DNA of 64,000 nt, taken from NCBI GenBank assembly GCA_036504075.1, contig DASXVX010000086.1, positions 3,590 to 67,589 of the forward strand. Reading direction: 5' to 3'. The notes under the pieces were generated by a model. It saw nothing but the letters and a program-made list of their open reading frames with translations, was not told the origin of the DNA and made no database searches. Origin of the DNA: DASXVX01 sp036504075 (GTDB lineage: Bacteria; Bacillota; Sulfobacillia; Symbiobacteriales; Symbiobacteriaceae). Both the position numbers and the translations under genes were made by a program. Below, one piece after another: positions 35,503 to 45,159 of the stretch (position 1 is the first letter of the stretch; the number at the start of each line of letters is the position of its first letter).

Positions 35503-36226
35503 CTACCAGAGGCCGGGCACCAGGCGGTAGCGGACCTGCCGGGTATACTCCCGGTAACCCGGCAGCTCGGCCTGCAGCGTGGCATCCTCCAGGACCGTTC
35601 GCAGGATGGTGCCGCCGGCCCCGATGCCCGCCGGGATCAGTGCCCACAGTGACCCGAGGGCGGGGGCAGTCATCAACGTGACCAAAATCATGGCCACGTA
35701 GCCCGGGTGCCGCACGTACCGGTAAGGCCCGCCGGTGGCCACCGTATGGCCCCGCTCCGTCTGGATGCGGACCACCGCCGAGAAGAACCTGTTGGCGGAC
35801 ATGGCCCAGTTGAGCAGTGCGAACCCCAGGGCCACCAGCGCCAGCGCGGCTAGTTCCAGCGCCAGGTTGAACCCCGCTGTCCAGCCGAAGCGCACGTCCA
35901 GCCCTGCCACCAGGATGCTGCCGGTCACGCCAAACATGGTGGCGTTCGAGAGCACCTTGTCCCAGCCTTTCGTGCCTGGCTTGACTCGGCTCCGTTCGGC
36001 GATCAGTTCGGGGTCCCTGCGCAGGGTGGTAACGGCGCTGACGACCAGCATGCCCAGGTAGACCGCGATATAGGCCCAGGCCATCCCCCCAGTCCAGGCG
36101 GCCGGACGAGAGGAACGCGGATGCGCCGATAAACGCCAGCATGATCCCGACTTGCAGCACGCGCTTTCCAACGTCACCGGTCAGGCGAAGCGCTTCGGAC
36201 GGGTGTTCCGCAGGCTTGGGATTCAT
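35503..36226 (-). pseudogene. Isoprenylcysteine carboxyl methyltransferase-like gene with a G6 frameshift
   Basis: The start (ATG 36226 after GGAGGTGGATGTGAT) encodes MNPKPAEHPSEALRL and a first membrane helix up to SSGRLDWG. The rest lies in another frame from MAWAYIAVYLGMLV to VRYRLVPGLW. The second part has the ICMT/PEMT-like blocks GPYRYVRHPGYVAMI and YREYTRQVRYRLVPG. The frames meet at a run of six G on the coding strand (36085-36090); five G would restore one 240-residue protein. A homopolymer sequencing error is a real alternative to mutation. Confidence 0.75.
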
Positions 36227-36489
36227 ATCACATCCACCTCCATCGCCATAATCAAGGCGCACTTTCCTAATTGGGCAGAAAAATGCGGCACACCTGCAGA
36301 GGTGTGCCGATTAGCACATTCCGCGCCACATTCAGAATTTCAATTCAGCAATCCCCGAACTAAATCACTCCAGATACGTATTCATCGGTAGGGGCAAATA
36401 TGATATGCCTCAATCATCTGCGTGGGAGCAAACCGCAAATCGGAGGCGGGTCCGGTTCGGAACTGGGAAGGGATGGGGAGGAGTCAGGC

Positions 36490-37743
36490 ATGATGGGGTT
36501 TAGAAGCATGGGGAGAAAGCACCGGCCCTGGATTCTGCTGATGGTCTTCTTCGCCATGGCGGCGCTGGTAGCGACGGCCCGACCGGCCCCGGTGCGGGCG
36601 GGGCAGGACCCGGAGCCGGTGATTCCGGCGAATTTGCCGTACGACATCGACCCGGGGCCGGGGTTGCCGGCAGGCTGGACGCCGCCGGCGGCGCCGACGG
36701 CGATACCGCAGTTGATTATCGACTCCTTTAATCGGTCCAAACAACTCAACCCGAACGCACCTCAGAATTTGGAGATGCGCGTGATGCAGCCGCCTTTGCC
36801 GAACTGGACGAAAGAGTACCCCTGGCTCTGGACTTACAACCAGGTGATATGCGGTGCCACACGGTACGTTTACTGGGTGCCGGCACCCGCCCAACAATTC
36901 ATCTGGGACACTTTCCATCGCATGTACCAGTACGGCAGCGGCGCTCCTACGACCGCCAACTGTCAGGTAACCCCGATCAACGTGATCAAGGAAGACAAGC
37001 CGCCCACCCCAGAGGAACAGGAGCAAATCAAGTTGCGTAATCAGCTTGATCTCGACCTGCTGTACGCCCGGCTTGGGCCTCCCAGTCAGGGCGGCTTGGG
37101 CTCCTGCGTTCCCTGGGACACCGATGGGAAGCTCGATAACATCCAGGTTTGCTTTAACGGCGGTGACGCGAGTGCCCATTTTGATGCCCCGGCCTACCTG
37201 GATACGCAGGTTAGCCGCGTGCGAGTCCCTGTGCGGTTTGTCAGCGAAATGATGAGCGCCGGGGTCACCTGGGATGAATCGTCACAAACCGTGACGATTC
37301 ACTTCCCTGCCGCCAGCAGAGCCGTCGCCTATCCCGTGCCTCTGCCCGGTGGAAAACCCGGGGACTGGGTCATGCCCAACCAATACACCTTTGACGGCGG
37401 CAAATACAAGTTGGCCCTGAAGACCATCAATCAGCCGGAACGGACGATCATCCTGACGGTGGGGAAGGAAATTGCCCTTGTGGATGGTAAGGAAGTCTCT
37501 CTGGACGCCCCTCCCGTCATCGTGCCGCCGGGGCGGACCATGGTGCCCGTCCGGTTCGTCTCCGAAGTCATGGGTGCGAAGGTCTACTGGGTGGGCAATA
37601 CGCCGATTTTCCGGCGCCCAGAGGACACGCTCGGCGGTCGCTACCAGGTCCATATTTACACGCCGCTCTGGCCCTATTTCGACTTCCCGGACTGGTTCCT
37701 CGACACCCGTGCCCAAAAGTTCCAAGGAGGGCACGCACGATGA
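36490..37743 (+). CDS. Secreted protein with two copper-amine-oxidase N-terminal-like domains
   Basis: The 417-residue protein has a signal peptide (RPWILLMVFFAMAALVATARP). The C-terminal part holds two repeats of the CuAO-N1 type with VRVPVRFVSEMMSAGVTW and RTMVPVRFVSEVMGAKVYW. Such domains bind wall or other proteins and are frequent in surface proteins of spore-forming clostridial lines. The middle has four cysteines (CGATRY, NCQVTP, SCVPW, VCFNGG), probably two disulfides. ATG 36490 follows GGGGAGGAG. Its TGA overlaps the ATG of the next gene (ATGA), so the two are co-translated. Confidence 0.85.
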   Translation: MMGFRSMGRKHRPWILLMVFFAMAALVATARPAPVRAGQDPEPVIPANLPYDIDPGPGLPAGWTPPAAPTAIPQLIIDSFNRSKQLNPNAPQNLEMRVMQPPLPNWTKEYPWLWTYNQVICGATRYVYWVPAPAQQFIWDTFHRMYQYGSGAPTTANCQVTPINVIKEDKPPTPEEQEQIKLRNQLDLDLLYARLGPPSQGGLGSCVPWDTDGKLDNIQVCFNGGDASAHFDAPAYLDTQVSRVRVPVRFVSEMMSAGVTWDESSQTVTIHFPAASRAVAYPVPLPGGKPGDWVMPNQYTFDGGKYKLALKTINQPERTIILTVGKEIALVDGKEVSLDAPPVIVPPGRTMVPVRFVSEVMGAKVYWVGNTPIFRRPEDTLGGRYQVHIYTPLWPYFDFPDWFLDTRAQKFQGGHAR

Positions 37744-40370
37744 GGCACAACCTGGAGAAGAGACGGCGGTGGGGCGTCCTGGGTGTTGCTCTGTTCCTGG
37801 TGTCGCTGGCAGCAATCCCCGCCCATGCGGACAACTGGACAACTCGAGGTGGTGGGGTATGGCGGTGGAATATCGTAGATGAGCCGATAGGTCAGCTAAA
37901 TGGAGATCGGAGTGCATGGTTTTACGGTGATGACATGGGGCAGAGTGCCACCCAACCGATCATGGTCGGTAACCAGGTCTTTCACCTTGCCGGACCAGGG
38001 CTGTGGACGCTGCAATGGCCGGGGCAAGCACGAGATCCCAACCATTGGCCGGTCGACTTGGCGGATACCGTAAATGCTGGCCCGCCCCCCGTTGACCCGA
38101 ATGACATTCGAATCAGTCATAGCACTCCAACCTACAGCCCGGATTCTCAGAGACTCTACTTCGGCACCTCCCACGGCTACATCTGGGGCGTCAGTGCCCA
38201 ACCCGGAGGCAAGGCAATTCCCTGGCGACTGGACGAAGGCTGCCAGATCGTCTCCTCCCCCCTCGTCCTCCGCTTCGACAACCGTGAGTTCGTTGTCGTG
38301 GGCGTCAAACCCGTGGGCAACGGCTGCAGCCTCGCAGAAGGAAAAGTCTACGCCATCTGGGGTCTGGACGGCGTAGGCAGCCCCGGCTCCGTCGCATACC
38401 CCATGGGTGGCTGGCCCACCCCCTCTGCCGTTCCCGGGCTCGTGCCGGGCGAGTTCATCATGGGTGCCGACGGCACAGGCGACCCGGGCGTCTGCAATGG
38501 CAAGGTGCAAAAGCTCCGTCTCGAACAGGATCTGGCACCTGGTTCATACAAAGTCACCCCCGTTGACTGGAAGAAGAGCGCCTGTGTCCCGGTGGGTGTG
38601 GCCGACGGGTTTGCCGTCAGCTACGGGTACGTCTACTGGCTCGATAAGTGGGGCAATCTCTACGCCCGGGGCTTCGCTGACGCTACCGCCCCCGCCGCTT
38701 GGCGGACCGCACCCGGCTGGCACGCTGAAGGCTACATCAGCCTGACCGAAGCCCTGGGCGGCGGCCTCGCCTTCACCAACACCGTCCCCGCGATCGACGC
38801 CCAGAAGGTCAACGGCACCGTTCAGGGCTCCCTCTACATCACCCTGCGCAACTACGCCGCCCTCGGCGAAGCCGGCGCCGCCGACCGCACCATCCTCGAG
38901 AACAGCTGCCCCTCCGGCAGCGGCTGCACCGGCGTGCGCGGCGCCATCGTGGCGGTCGACATCGCCAGCGGCGCCATCCGCTGGTCCGACCGGCTGCCCG
39001 CCGGCGACCCCGGCAACTCCGGCCTCCTGCGATCGGCCAATACCAGCCCCCTGGTGCTCAAGTCCCAGTGCCGGGTCGTCTTCGGCGATGTGCAAGGCTA
39101 CCTCAACAGTTACCTGCTCAAGAACCAGGGCAGTGCCCAGCGGATGCCCCTGACCACAAGCGACAGCGGCGAGATTTCGCTCCTCCGGGCCGGCGAAAAG
39201 CCCAACCTCGGTCCCGCTTCGTTCTCCCAGGAGGCCGGCGCCGGCACGGAACCCAGCGTCGCCAGCGGGTCGCTCGGCAACAACGCCAACTGGACCCAGT
39301 TCCTCATGGGCGTAAACTATCGCAAGGCCGACGGCACCCCCGGCGGCCGCCTGATGGCCATCCCCATGGGTGCGACGTACGACCTGCGCTGGGACGGCCC
39401 CGGCAAGGCGACCGAAACGCTGTAGGACGGCAGCCCGGCGGTCATCCTGAACGGGACCGTCCGGTTCGAGAACGCCAACCTCAAGTTGAGCACACTGCGC
39501 AAGACCCCGCCCGTTACCGTCAGCTGGTTCCTGGTGCCGGACGGCTGGGACGGGAGCGGGGACGCCGTGCTCCTGGGAAAGTCGGCCCTGCCGGACATGC
39601 AGAACGGCGACAGCGTGCCCGTGAAGGAGACCTTCTCTCTCCCCAAGACGGACTTCCCGGTGGGCGCCGTGCTTGGGGTGATCGATGCTGAAGGGGTCAC
39701 CCGGGGTGCCAGCGCTGGAGCAGCCCCTGCCAGCCAACCACTGACGCCCGCCGGCAAAGCGCTGGCGCTGCTCGGCGCCGGTTACCAGCCGCCGGTCTTC
39801 GACCTGGCGAACGTCGCTGAGACCCTGGCTGCCGGCAATGCCTGCGAAACCGGCGCCGGCGGGCTCGACAACAACTTCCTGCTGATTTCGTTCAAGCCGG
39901 CAGCGGCCGACCTGGCCGTGCAAAACCTCACGGCGCCGCCGTCGCCGATCGCCTGCGACGACGGGCAATTCGCCGTCAGCTGGACCGTTCACGCCACTGC
40001 GGCCACACCTGACGTGCCTTACCGGGTGACCGTCACCGACGGGGCCGGAACCCGCTACTTGCGGTCCGGGAGCCGGTCGTTCCCCAAAGGCGACACGCCC
40101 GACAGCGACATCGTCACCATTCAGACGTGCGGTGTGCCGCATACGGTCGTCGTGGAGGTCAACCTGCCGGCGCCCGGCAGCTTTGCGGAGTCCACCCACA
40201 GCAATAACCGGCGGCAGGTTCAGCCCTACGTGGCCGATTCTGATACCGGACCCACCGGCGGCGGGAGTGATACCGTAATCATTGTTCCCGCTGACTGCGT
40301 GCCGAACCCGGATGCCACCAGCGCCTACCCCTGCGTCAACTACCCGAGACTGAAGATCCCCGGCAAATAA
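37740..40370 (+). pseudogene. Secreted beta-propeller/CARDB protein interrupted by an in-frame TAG
   Basis: A signal peptide (RRWGVLGVALFLVSLAAIPAHA) opens a frame that carries a PQQ-like propeller with strands such as YFGTSHGYIWGV, AIWGLDGVGS and AIVAVDIASGAIRW. TAG at 39423-39425 ends it after 561 residues. The same frame continues without any shift for 314 codons, with a CARDB-like domain (DLAVQNLTAPP, HTVVVEVNLPAPGSFAESTHSNN) and a TAA at 40370. A single CAG-to-TAG change is the simplest cause. It may also be a real 561-residue protein plus a separate remnant. It is the second gene of a two-gene operon. Confidence 0.8.
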
Positions 40371-40482
40371 ACGCGAAGACACCTCCCTCTGCCCGCGCAC
40401 GGGCAGGCGGCGGCATTTACATCAAGCGGCGGCGCACCGCCTTCGTCGACCATCCGGTCCTGCTGGCGGACCTGAAAGCGAA

Positions 40483-40511
40483 CCGGCGCCACCCACGTGC
40501 GCCGGCTCTTT
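40483..40511 (+). terminator. Terminator between converging genes
   Basis: CCGGCGC pairs with GCGCCGG, followed by CTCTTT on the plus strand, just before the opposing stop. Confidence 0.6.
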
Positions 40512-41961
40512 ACTCCTGGATGGTGGGCAACAGGTACACCGATGCTTCCTTGGGAACCTGCACCTGTGCGAAATTGGATTCCGGGTCAAAGGATGGAGGA
40601 TCTGTGTCCGAAATGCCGCTCGGCAAGTCCTGCAAAGAAAGACGCCGAACCGGTTTGCCAACAGCCTTGAACCACCAGGCACCGGCGTCCTTCCACGCCC
40701 AGCCTCCTCCTGCCAACAGAAGTCTCTCTACGCCTTCGACCCAGGGGCTCCAACGACCGTCTGGAGTTACTTTCCAGACCGGGCATCCTGGAACGGCGCC
40801 AGTGCACCGAACCAGGACGGCGTCGTCACCCTCCCATCCCAGGAGGTTGAGGGAGGCGTGCTGGGGAGAAATGTACCACAGTCGGCGGCGCTCATCCAGA
40901 TCAAACATATGGTAGCCCTGGGCGAGTTCATCGGTGAGGTTATGGTAATGAATGAACAGGTATCTGCCCGCGGGCGACAGGCTCAGATGCCAGACCCGAA
41001 GATCGCCACGAAACCCGAGGTCGATCTCCCAGGGGCGCCCGTCGTCTGTGAGGATTCCTAGCTTATCCACATAGAGGGTGTTTGCACCGCCGGGAGTCCC
41101 CTTGGTACGCGTGAAAGCATACACCAGGCGGCGGCCTGATTCGGCAACCGCCACCGTGTTGACGAAAGCGTCACGAGGGCTGACCTGAACGGTTCCCGGG
41201 GCGCTATCCTCCACTCGGGCCGGCAGCAACAGTGGCGAGGAGATCGACGCAGTGGGCCCGATCGGGCGGATATGCACGGATCGGTTCGTACCACGAGTTA
41301 CGATGGAACGGTTTCCTGCAAACAGGCCACGGAAAGTCTCTTCATCGTGGGCGAGTTCCCCTCGGAAGCCACGCTGAAGGTTAACCAGGACGGTGTGAAA
41401 CCCTGTCTGGTCTAAGACGTTATGTGCAAGAACCCCCGCTTTCAGCCACCAGAACTCCCATCCTGAATACCTTACGACTCGGACCAGGGTCCCGGATCGG
41501 GCATCCAATACCCAAATGCCGCCGCCGTCTGGTGGACTCGCAGCATGAAATGCGAACCAGCGGCCTCCTGGCGACCACGAGGAGCGGTGGACGATTCCGG
41601 GGGCTGCCACCGGACGAACCGTGCCAGTGGTAAGGTTGGCGAGGTAAAGCTCCATGTCGGAGCCCTGCGAGGTATTCCGTCCTCCTGGAACGGTGGCGCC
41701 GACCAGGGCCGTTCCACCACCCGGCTCCATAAGCACGAGCGGCAGATCCCGGGATTGGACTCGCCAGCCACGGCCCCAACGTTCCAGGTATACGGATGTG
41801 CGCAATGGAGCGGGAGGACGTAGTACGCTACTCGGGGCTGGTAGGACTGACTCGCGGTTCAGCGATCTGCTGGGGCCAGTGGAGATCTCTTTACCGGCTG
41901 CAGCTACTGATGAAGTGAGAAGAAGCACGAGCAGGAAACTGGGAAGAACACGCATGAGCAT
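40510..41961 (-). CDS. Secreted TolB/WD40-like beta-propeller protein
   Basis: The 483-residue protein has a signal peptide (VLPSFLLVLLLTSSVAAAG) and repeated propeller strands in which SP.G or similar turns precede an aromatic strand (SSWSPGGRWFAFHAA, LSLSPAGRYLFIHYHN, VWKVTPDGRWSPWV). The pattern is that of TolB/DPP-like propellers. There is no catalytic domain. It is likely a surface binding protein and lies next to the CuAO/propeller operon, converging with it. ATG at 41961 or 41955 both fit. Confidence 0.75.
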   Translation of the reverse strand: MLMRVLPSFLLVLLLTSSVAAAGKEISTGPSRSLNRESVLPAPSSVLRPPAPLRTSVYLERWGRGWRVQSRDLPLVLMEPGGGTALVGATVPGGRNTSQGSDMELYLANLTTGTVRPVAAPGIVHRSSWSPGGRWFAFHAASPPDGGGIWVLDARSGTLVRVVRYSGWEFWWLKAGVLAHNVLDQTGFHTVLVNLQRGFRGELAHDEETFRGLFAGNRSIVTRGTNRSVHIRPIGPTASISSPLLLPARVEDSAPGTVQVSPRDAFVNTVAVAESGRRLVYAFTRTKGTPGGANTLYVDKLGILTDDGRPWEIDLGFRGDLRVWHLSLSPAGRYLFIHYHNLTDELAQGYHMFDLDERRRLWYISPQHASLNLLGWEGDDAVLVRCTGAVPGCPVWKVTPDGRWSPWVEGVERLLLAGGGWAWKDAGAWWFKAVGKPVRRLSLQDLPSGISDTDPPSFDPESNFAQVQVPKEASVYLLPTIQE

Positions 41962-42055
41962 ACACCTCTACGTCTAGGTTGCCCATGCTGAAGCGATACG
42001 GCGCTCCGGTAAAGGTGAATCAGAAGCGTCGCCCAGATTCGGGTATGCGGTGCTC

Positions 42056-43618
42056 TCAATATCCTGCTCTGTACGCAGCTAACGCCTCTTCGAGCGTCTT
42101 GCGGTAGTTATCCTGATACCCGTCACCCACGGCACAGTCAACATAGCCGTCATCCGGGCCGGTCAACCAGGTCCCAAAGCTGGAGTAAGCGTGCGCATCG
42201 GGGAACACCTTTGACACATCGTTCTTCGCTTCCGTCCCAAGCACGATCACGCAGACGCTCTTTCCGGCATTGTTCTGTTTCATCGATTCGCAGGCGAAAT
42301 AGGTATCGGCAGTGACCATAGGCGCCACGCCGCTCCGAAATGCTTTAGCTGTGTGCGCGGCGACGGTCAGAGCACTGACATAATCGTGGTCCGTGTTTTG
42401 ATCTGTCTTCCTCGCCAGAAGGACAATTTGTCGATCCCGAGGTGGCTGCGACTGAGAGCGGCGTCCGTATGGGGTACCTTGAGGCGCATGATCCACGAGG
42501 AAGTCGGGGACCACAAGTTCGGCGTCATCAATGCCATCAGCACGTAATGGACTCAGGCGCTTATCCTGATTAACCAACTTTCGACTCCCGGCTACCGGGG
42601 TTCTTGCATACTGTGCGTATTCGGAGGTGTACTGGGTATCGGGCACAGCATACCCGTTGCCCCACGCGAGAAATGCCATGGTCCAGGCATAAGCGGACGG
42701 CTTGAACGTGTCTCCCCAGTTCTTCGGCTTGTAAACGGCCTTGTCGGCAGGCCAAGCGTACTCAGGCCCCCAATTGTACTGCATGGCTTTGAACATCACA
42801 GATTTGTAAGAAAGACCCCCATCACCGAAGTTGCCGGGACTCAATGAGCAGAGGTACCATATTCCGACCGCAGCATTCAGGACGTCAAATCGGAAAACAT
42901 CATCCGGATCGGGGGCCGGGAGTCCGGTTGCGTTGTTCGGCTGCCAGTAATCCTGAAGAAAACCATCCCTGATAATTGCGAGGGACAACTGCATCCAATT
43001 AGCGGAAGGCGGCCGGTTCTCCACCCATGTCCTCGGGCTTGAAACTCCATCCTCGATGGCCCCCATAGCATGGCCAATAGCTGTTTGAAGATTTAAATAA
43101 GCACAGGCACCTGCAAGGTAATCGGCCATTCGGCGATGCCTCTGCGATTGGCCATAGTAGCTGGCGAGCGTTCTCGTCTTGTCTGCCTTCCCATTCCAGC
43201 GACATGCAATGACCGCACCAGTGGCAAGAAACTCAGCGTCGAAGTGGAGGATGAAGACCGCGGTGGCACCCGTACCGAGGACACCTTTGTTTTCCTGGAC
43301 GTTCACACGAAGCGGGGGCAGCGCTTGACGACGCCATCCCTTCACGATTTGGTGCTCAGTCTGATTCTGCCCCACGTCATCGACGAGAACATCTTCTTCG
43401 ACCACCCTGACCGAGATGGCCATTTGGGCTTCGTCATCGTCGGTGGACTCTTCGAGGAGAGGTTTGTCGAAGACCTTCCGTGTCCCGGCCTTCATGTCTG
43501 AGCCAATCTGAACCGTCTGGCCGTTAACTGTGACGGCGAACTCCGTGTCTGATCCAACATTTCCCCCGGTGTATTCGATCTCAGTGAGCCACACCCTTAC
43601 CTTCGCTTGCTTCCCCAT
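42056..43618 (-). CDS. Large protein of unknown function with an N-terminal beta-sandwich
   Basis: The 520-residue protein has no signal peptide. The first 100 residues look like a C2-type or jelly-roll domain (KVRVWLTEIEYTGGNVGSD, MAISVRVVEEDVLVDDVG). The rest is mixed, with aromatic-rich stretches (IRDGFLQDYWQPNN, YNWGPEYAWPADKAVYKPKNWGD) and a C-terminal DGYVDCAVGDGYQDNY. No catalytic motif is recognised. An effector or lectin-like role is a possibility but not supported by a motif. It is a single gene, with ATG 43618 preceded by AAGGGGGCGC. Confidence 0.65.
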   Translation of the reverse strand: MGKQAKVRVWLTEIEYTGGNVGSDTEFAVTVNGQTVQIGSDMKAGTRKVFDKPLLEESTDDDEAQMAISVRVVEEDVLVDDVGQNQTEHQIVKGWRRQALPPLRVNVQENKGVLGTGATAVFILHFDAEFLATGAVIACRWNGKADKTRTLASYYGQSQRHRRMADYLAGACAYLNLQTAIGHAMGAIEDGVSSPRTWVENRPPSANWMQLSLAIIRDGFLQDYWQPNNATGLPAPDPDDVFRFDVLNAAVGIWYLCSLSPGNFGDGGLSYKSVMFKAMQYNWGPEYAWPADKAVYKPKNWGDTFKPSAYAWTMAFLAWGNGYAVPDTQYTSEYAQYARTPVAGSRKLVNQDKRLSPLRADGIDDAELVVPDFLVDHAPQGTPYGRRSQSQPPRDRQIVLLARKTDQNTDHDYVSALTVAAHTAKAFRSGVAPMVTADTYFACESMKQNNAGKSVCVIVLGTEAKNDVSKVFPDAHAYSSFGTWLTGPDDGYVDCAVGDGYQDNYRKTLEEALAAYRAGY

Positions 43619-43904
43619 TCGAGCGCCCCCTTGCCAGTGGGAATCGAATAGTTACCAGTCTATTTATACAATAGCCTTTCATGCCCTTAATTCTCAAGGG
43701 GGTGCTTCCTGGTTGACTCGTTATCTACTATGTAATTAAAGAATTCCGGCCGAGTCTGCCCATGTTGCCCCTACCATGGCTGTGCATAGTGGCTGCATGT
43801 CCATTCAAACGCGGGCCGTCTCGCTTGTACGTGCCCTGGAACATCAGTTACGGCCAGAAATGTTACGTCGGGCAAATTGACGGAAGGCCGCCAGGCATGC
43901 TTTG
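43619..43904. other. Gap with no gene
   Basis: An AT-richer stretch near 43650-43745 (TTTATACAATAGCC and TTATCTACTATG) probably holds the promoter of the leftward unknown gene. No ORF with a ribosome site is seen. Confidence 0.35.
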
Positions 43905-43929
43905 GCCCCTGCTGGGCACAGCAGGGGCG
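43905..43929. terminator. Hairpin GCCCCTGCTG/CAGCAGGGGC
   Basis: A 10-bp stem with the same core as the hairpin at 30790. No U-tract. Confidence 0.5.
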
Positions 43930-43957
43930 GGTCGCTCGGCAACAACGCCAATTGGAC
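43927..43957 (+). repeat. 31-bp copy of part of the propeller gene
   Basis: This segment matches 39265-39295 at 30 of 31 bases (encoding SGSLGNNANW there). In the gap it has no frame. It is a small duplicated scrap. Confidence 0.8.
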
Positions 43958-43993
43958 GCACGGAGGCCTCTTCGCATTACCGCGTAGTCACTG

Positions 43994-44291
43994 CGGTTCT
44001 GTCGGGTCACAAGCAGGGTTTGGGCTCCCGCGAGGTTCCTGTCTTTCGGGTCACAAAAGGCTTTGGCCTCCCGCGCGGCTCCTGTCGTTCGGGTCACAAA
44101 AGGCTTTGGCCTCCCGCGCGGCTCCTGTCTTTCGGGTCACAAAGGGCTTTGGGCTCCCGCGCGGCTCCTGTCTTTCGGGTCACAAAAGGCTTTGGTCTCC
44201 CGCGCGGCTCCTGTCTTTCGGGTCACAAAAGGCTTTGGGCTCCCGCGCGGTTCCTGTCTTTCGGGTCACAGATTGGTATTGGCTCCGGGAG
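43994..44291. repeat. 43-bp tandem repeats, locus C, about 7 copies
   Basis: GGTTCCTGTC/GGCTCCTGTC begins at 44034, 44077, 44120, 44163, 44206 and 44249, always 43 bases apart. The core TTTCGGGTCACAAAAGGCTT is as in loci A and B, while the linker here is TGG[CGT]CTCCCGCGCGG. A partial unit precedes the first. A second, different repeat scrap (GGCTGGGCTCGTGGCTTTCAG) follows at 44290. Confidence 0.93.
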
Positions 44292-44352
44292 GCTGGGCTC
44301 GTGGCTTTCAGGTCCCAGCGGGGTGGGTTCCGTTGTAGGCCTCCGCCTCCCC

Positions 44353-44994
44353 TCAGTCTCCCTTCGCACGCCGGTGTGAGCGGCGTCCTGCCCGGCGTTT
44401 TCTGCCGTGCTCCTCTAAACTCTGCAGGCGGACTTCGGCTGCCTCTTGTTCGAGTTGTGCGTCGTCCTGCCCCGAGTTATCGGCCGTTCCCCCCTCAGCT
44501 CCCCCAACGCCCTGTTGCTGCTTCGTGTTCGAACTTTCAAGGGCGGCATTGGTGCCGGCAGCGCTGTCGTTGCCGCCGCCGCTGGCGACCTGGGTGGCTG
44601 ACGAACTGGGCTGCTGCTGCCCCGGCTGCGGACTGACCTGTGGCGTCTTATTCGCCTGGTTGTTAATCACAATGACGAGTTCTTTCTCATCCATATCGGG
44701 GCCGTGCGACCCATGGGGTTCGCTTTGCTCCCCATTCTGGCCGCTGTTTTCGGCTCGTCCCTGGGCGCCCACACTCTGTTGCTGCTGGGTGTTGGCGGAA
44801 TCGATCGCGGCATTGCTGCCTGCCGCGCTGCTGTGGCCGGCCCCACTGGCAAGCTGTGTGGTATTGGGTGCACTGGTGAACTGGTTATTAATGATGATCA
44901 CGATCTTCAACTCGCCATTAATCGGGGTTTCAGACGTAACTTTTTCCCCGTCTTGTTCGACCGTTATCTTGATCGTTTCGTTGGTGTCGGCCAT
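44353..44994 (-). CDS. Acidic low-complexity protein with an internal duplication
   Basis: The 213-residue protein contains two copies of a unit. The first has LKIVIIINNQ, then a TQLASGAGHSSAAGSNAAI stretch and a QQQQSVG part; the second has ELVIVINNQ, then TQVASGGGNDSAAGTNAAL and KQQQGVG. The C-terminus is basic (HGRKRRAGRRSHRRAKGD). ATG 44994 is chosen because AAGGAAGGG is 5 bases away. No family recognised. The NNQ-strand plus Gln/Ser/Gly linker layout suggests an aggregating or spore-surface structural protein. Confidence 0.65.
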   Translation of the reverse strand: MADTNETIKITVEQDGEKVTSETPINGELKIVIIINNQFTSAPNTTQLASGAGHSSAAGSNAAIDSANTQQQQSVGAQGRAENSGQNGEQSEPHGSHGPDMDEKELVIVINNQANKTPQVSPQPGQQQPSSSATQVASGGGNDSAAGTNAALESSNTKQQQGVGGAEGGTADNSGQDDAQLEQEAAEVRLQSLEEHGRKRRAGRRSHRRAKGD

Positions 44995-45159
44995 CCAGAC
45001 CCTTCCTTCCATGCGGGGCCTACTCTTAGTACATGCACCACGTAAGGAAAGGGTTACGCCGCCTTGCTCTACTATCCACCCGAATAACACGACGCCCCCC
45101 GCTGCCCCGGCCCGGGCAAAAGGAGGCGTCTTCGCGGGAACGTCCGGAAAAGGCGAACC

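Noticed and set aside
39423..39425. Pyrrolysine codon
   Set aside because: No methylamine methyltransferase-type gene or PYL element is visible, and the gene is a secreted propeller. A point mutation is simpler.
40404..40510. Plus-strand coding fragment after the propeller gene (IYIKRRRTAFVDHPVLLADL)
   Set aside because: It has no start or ribosome site and no match I can name; likely chance in GC-rich DNA.
43994..44291. CRISPR array
   Set aside because: The 43-bp units are contiguous, with no variable spacers, and no cas gene is present.
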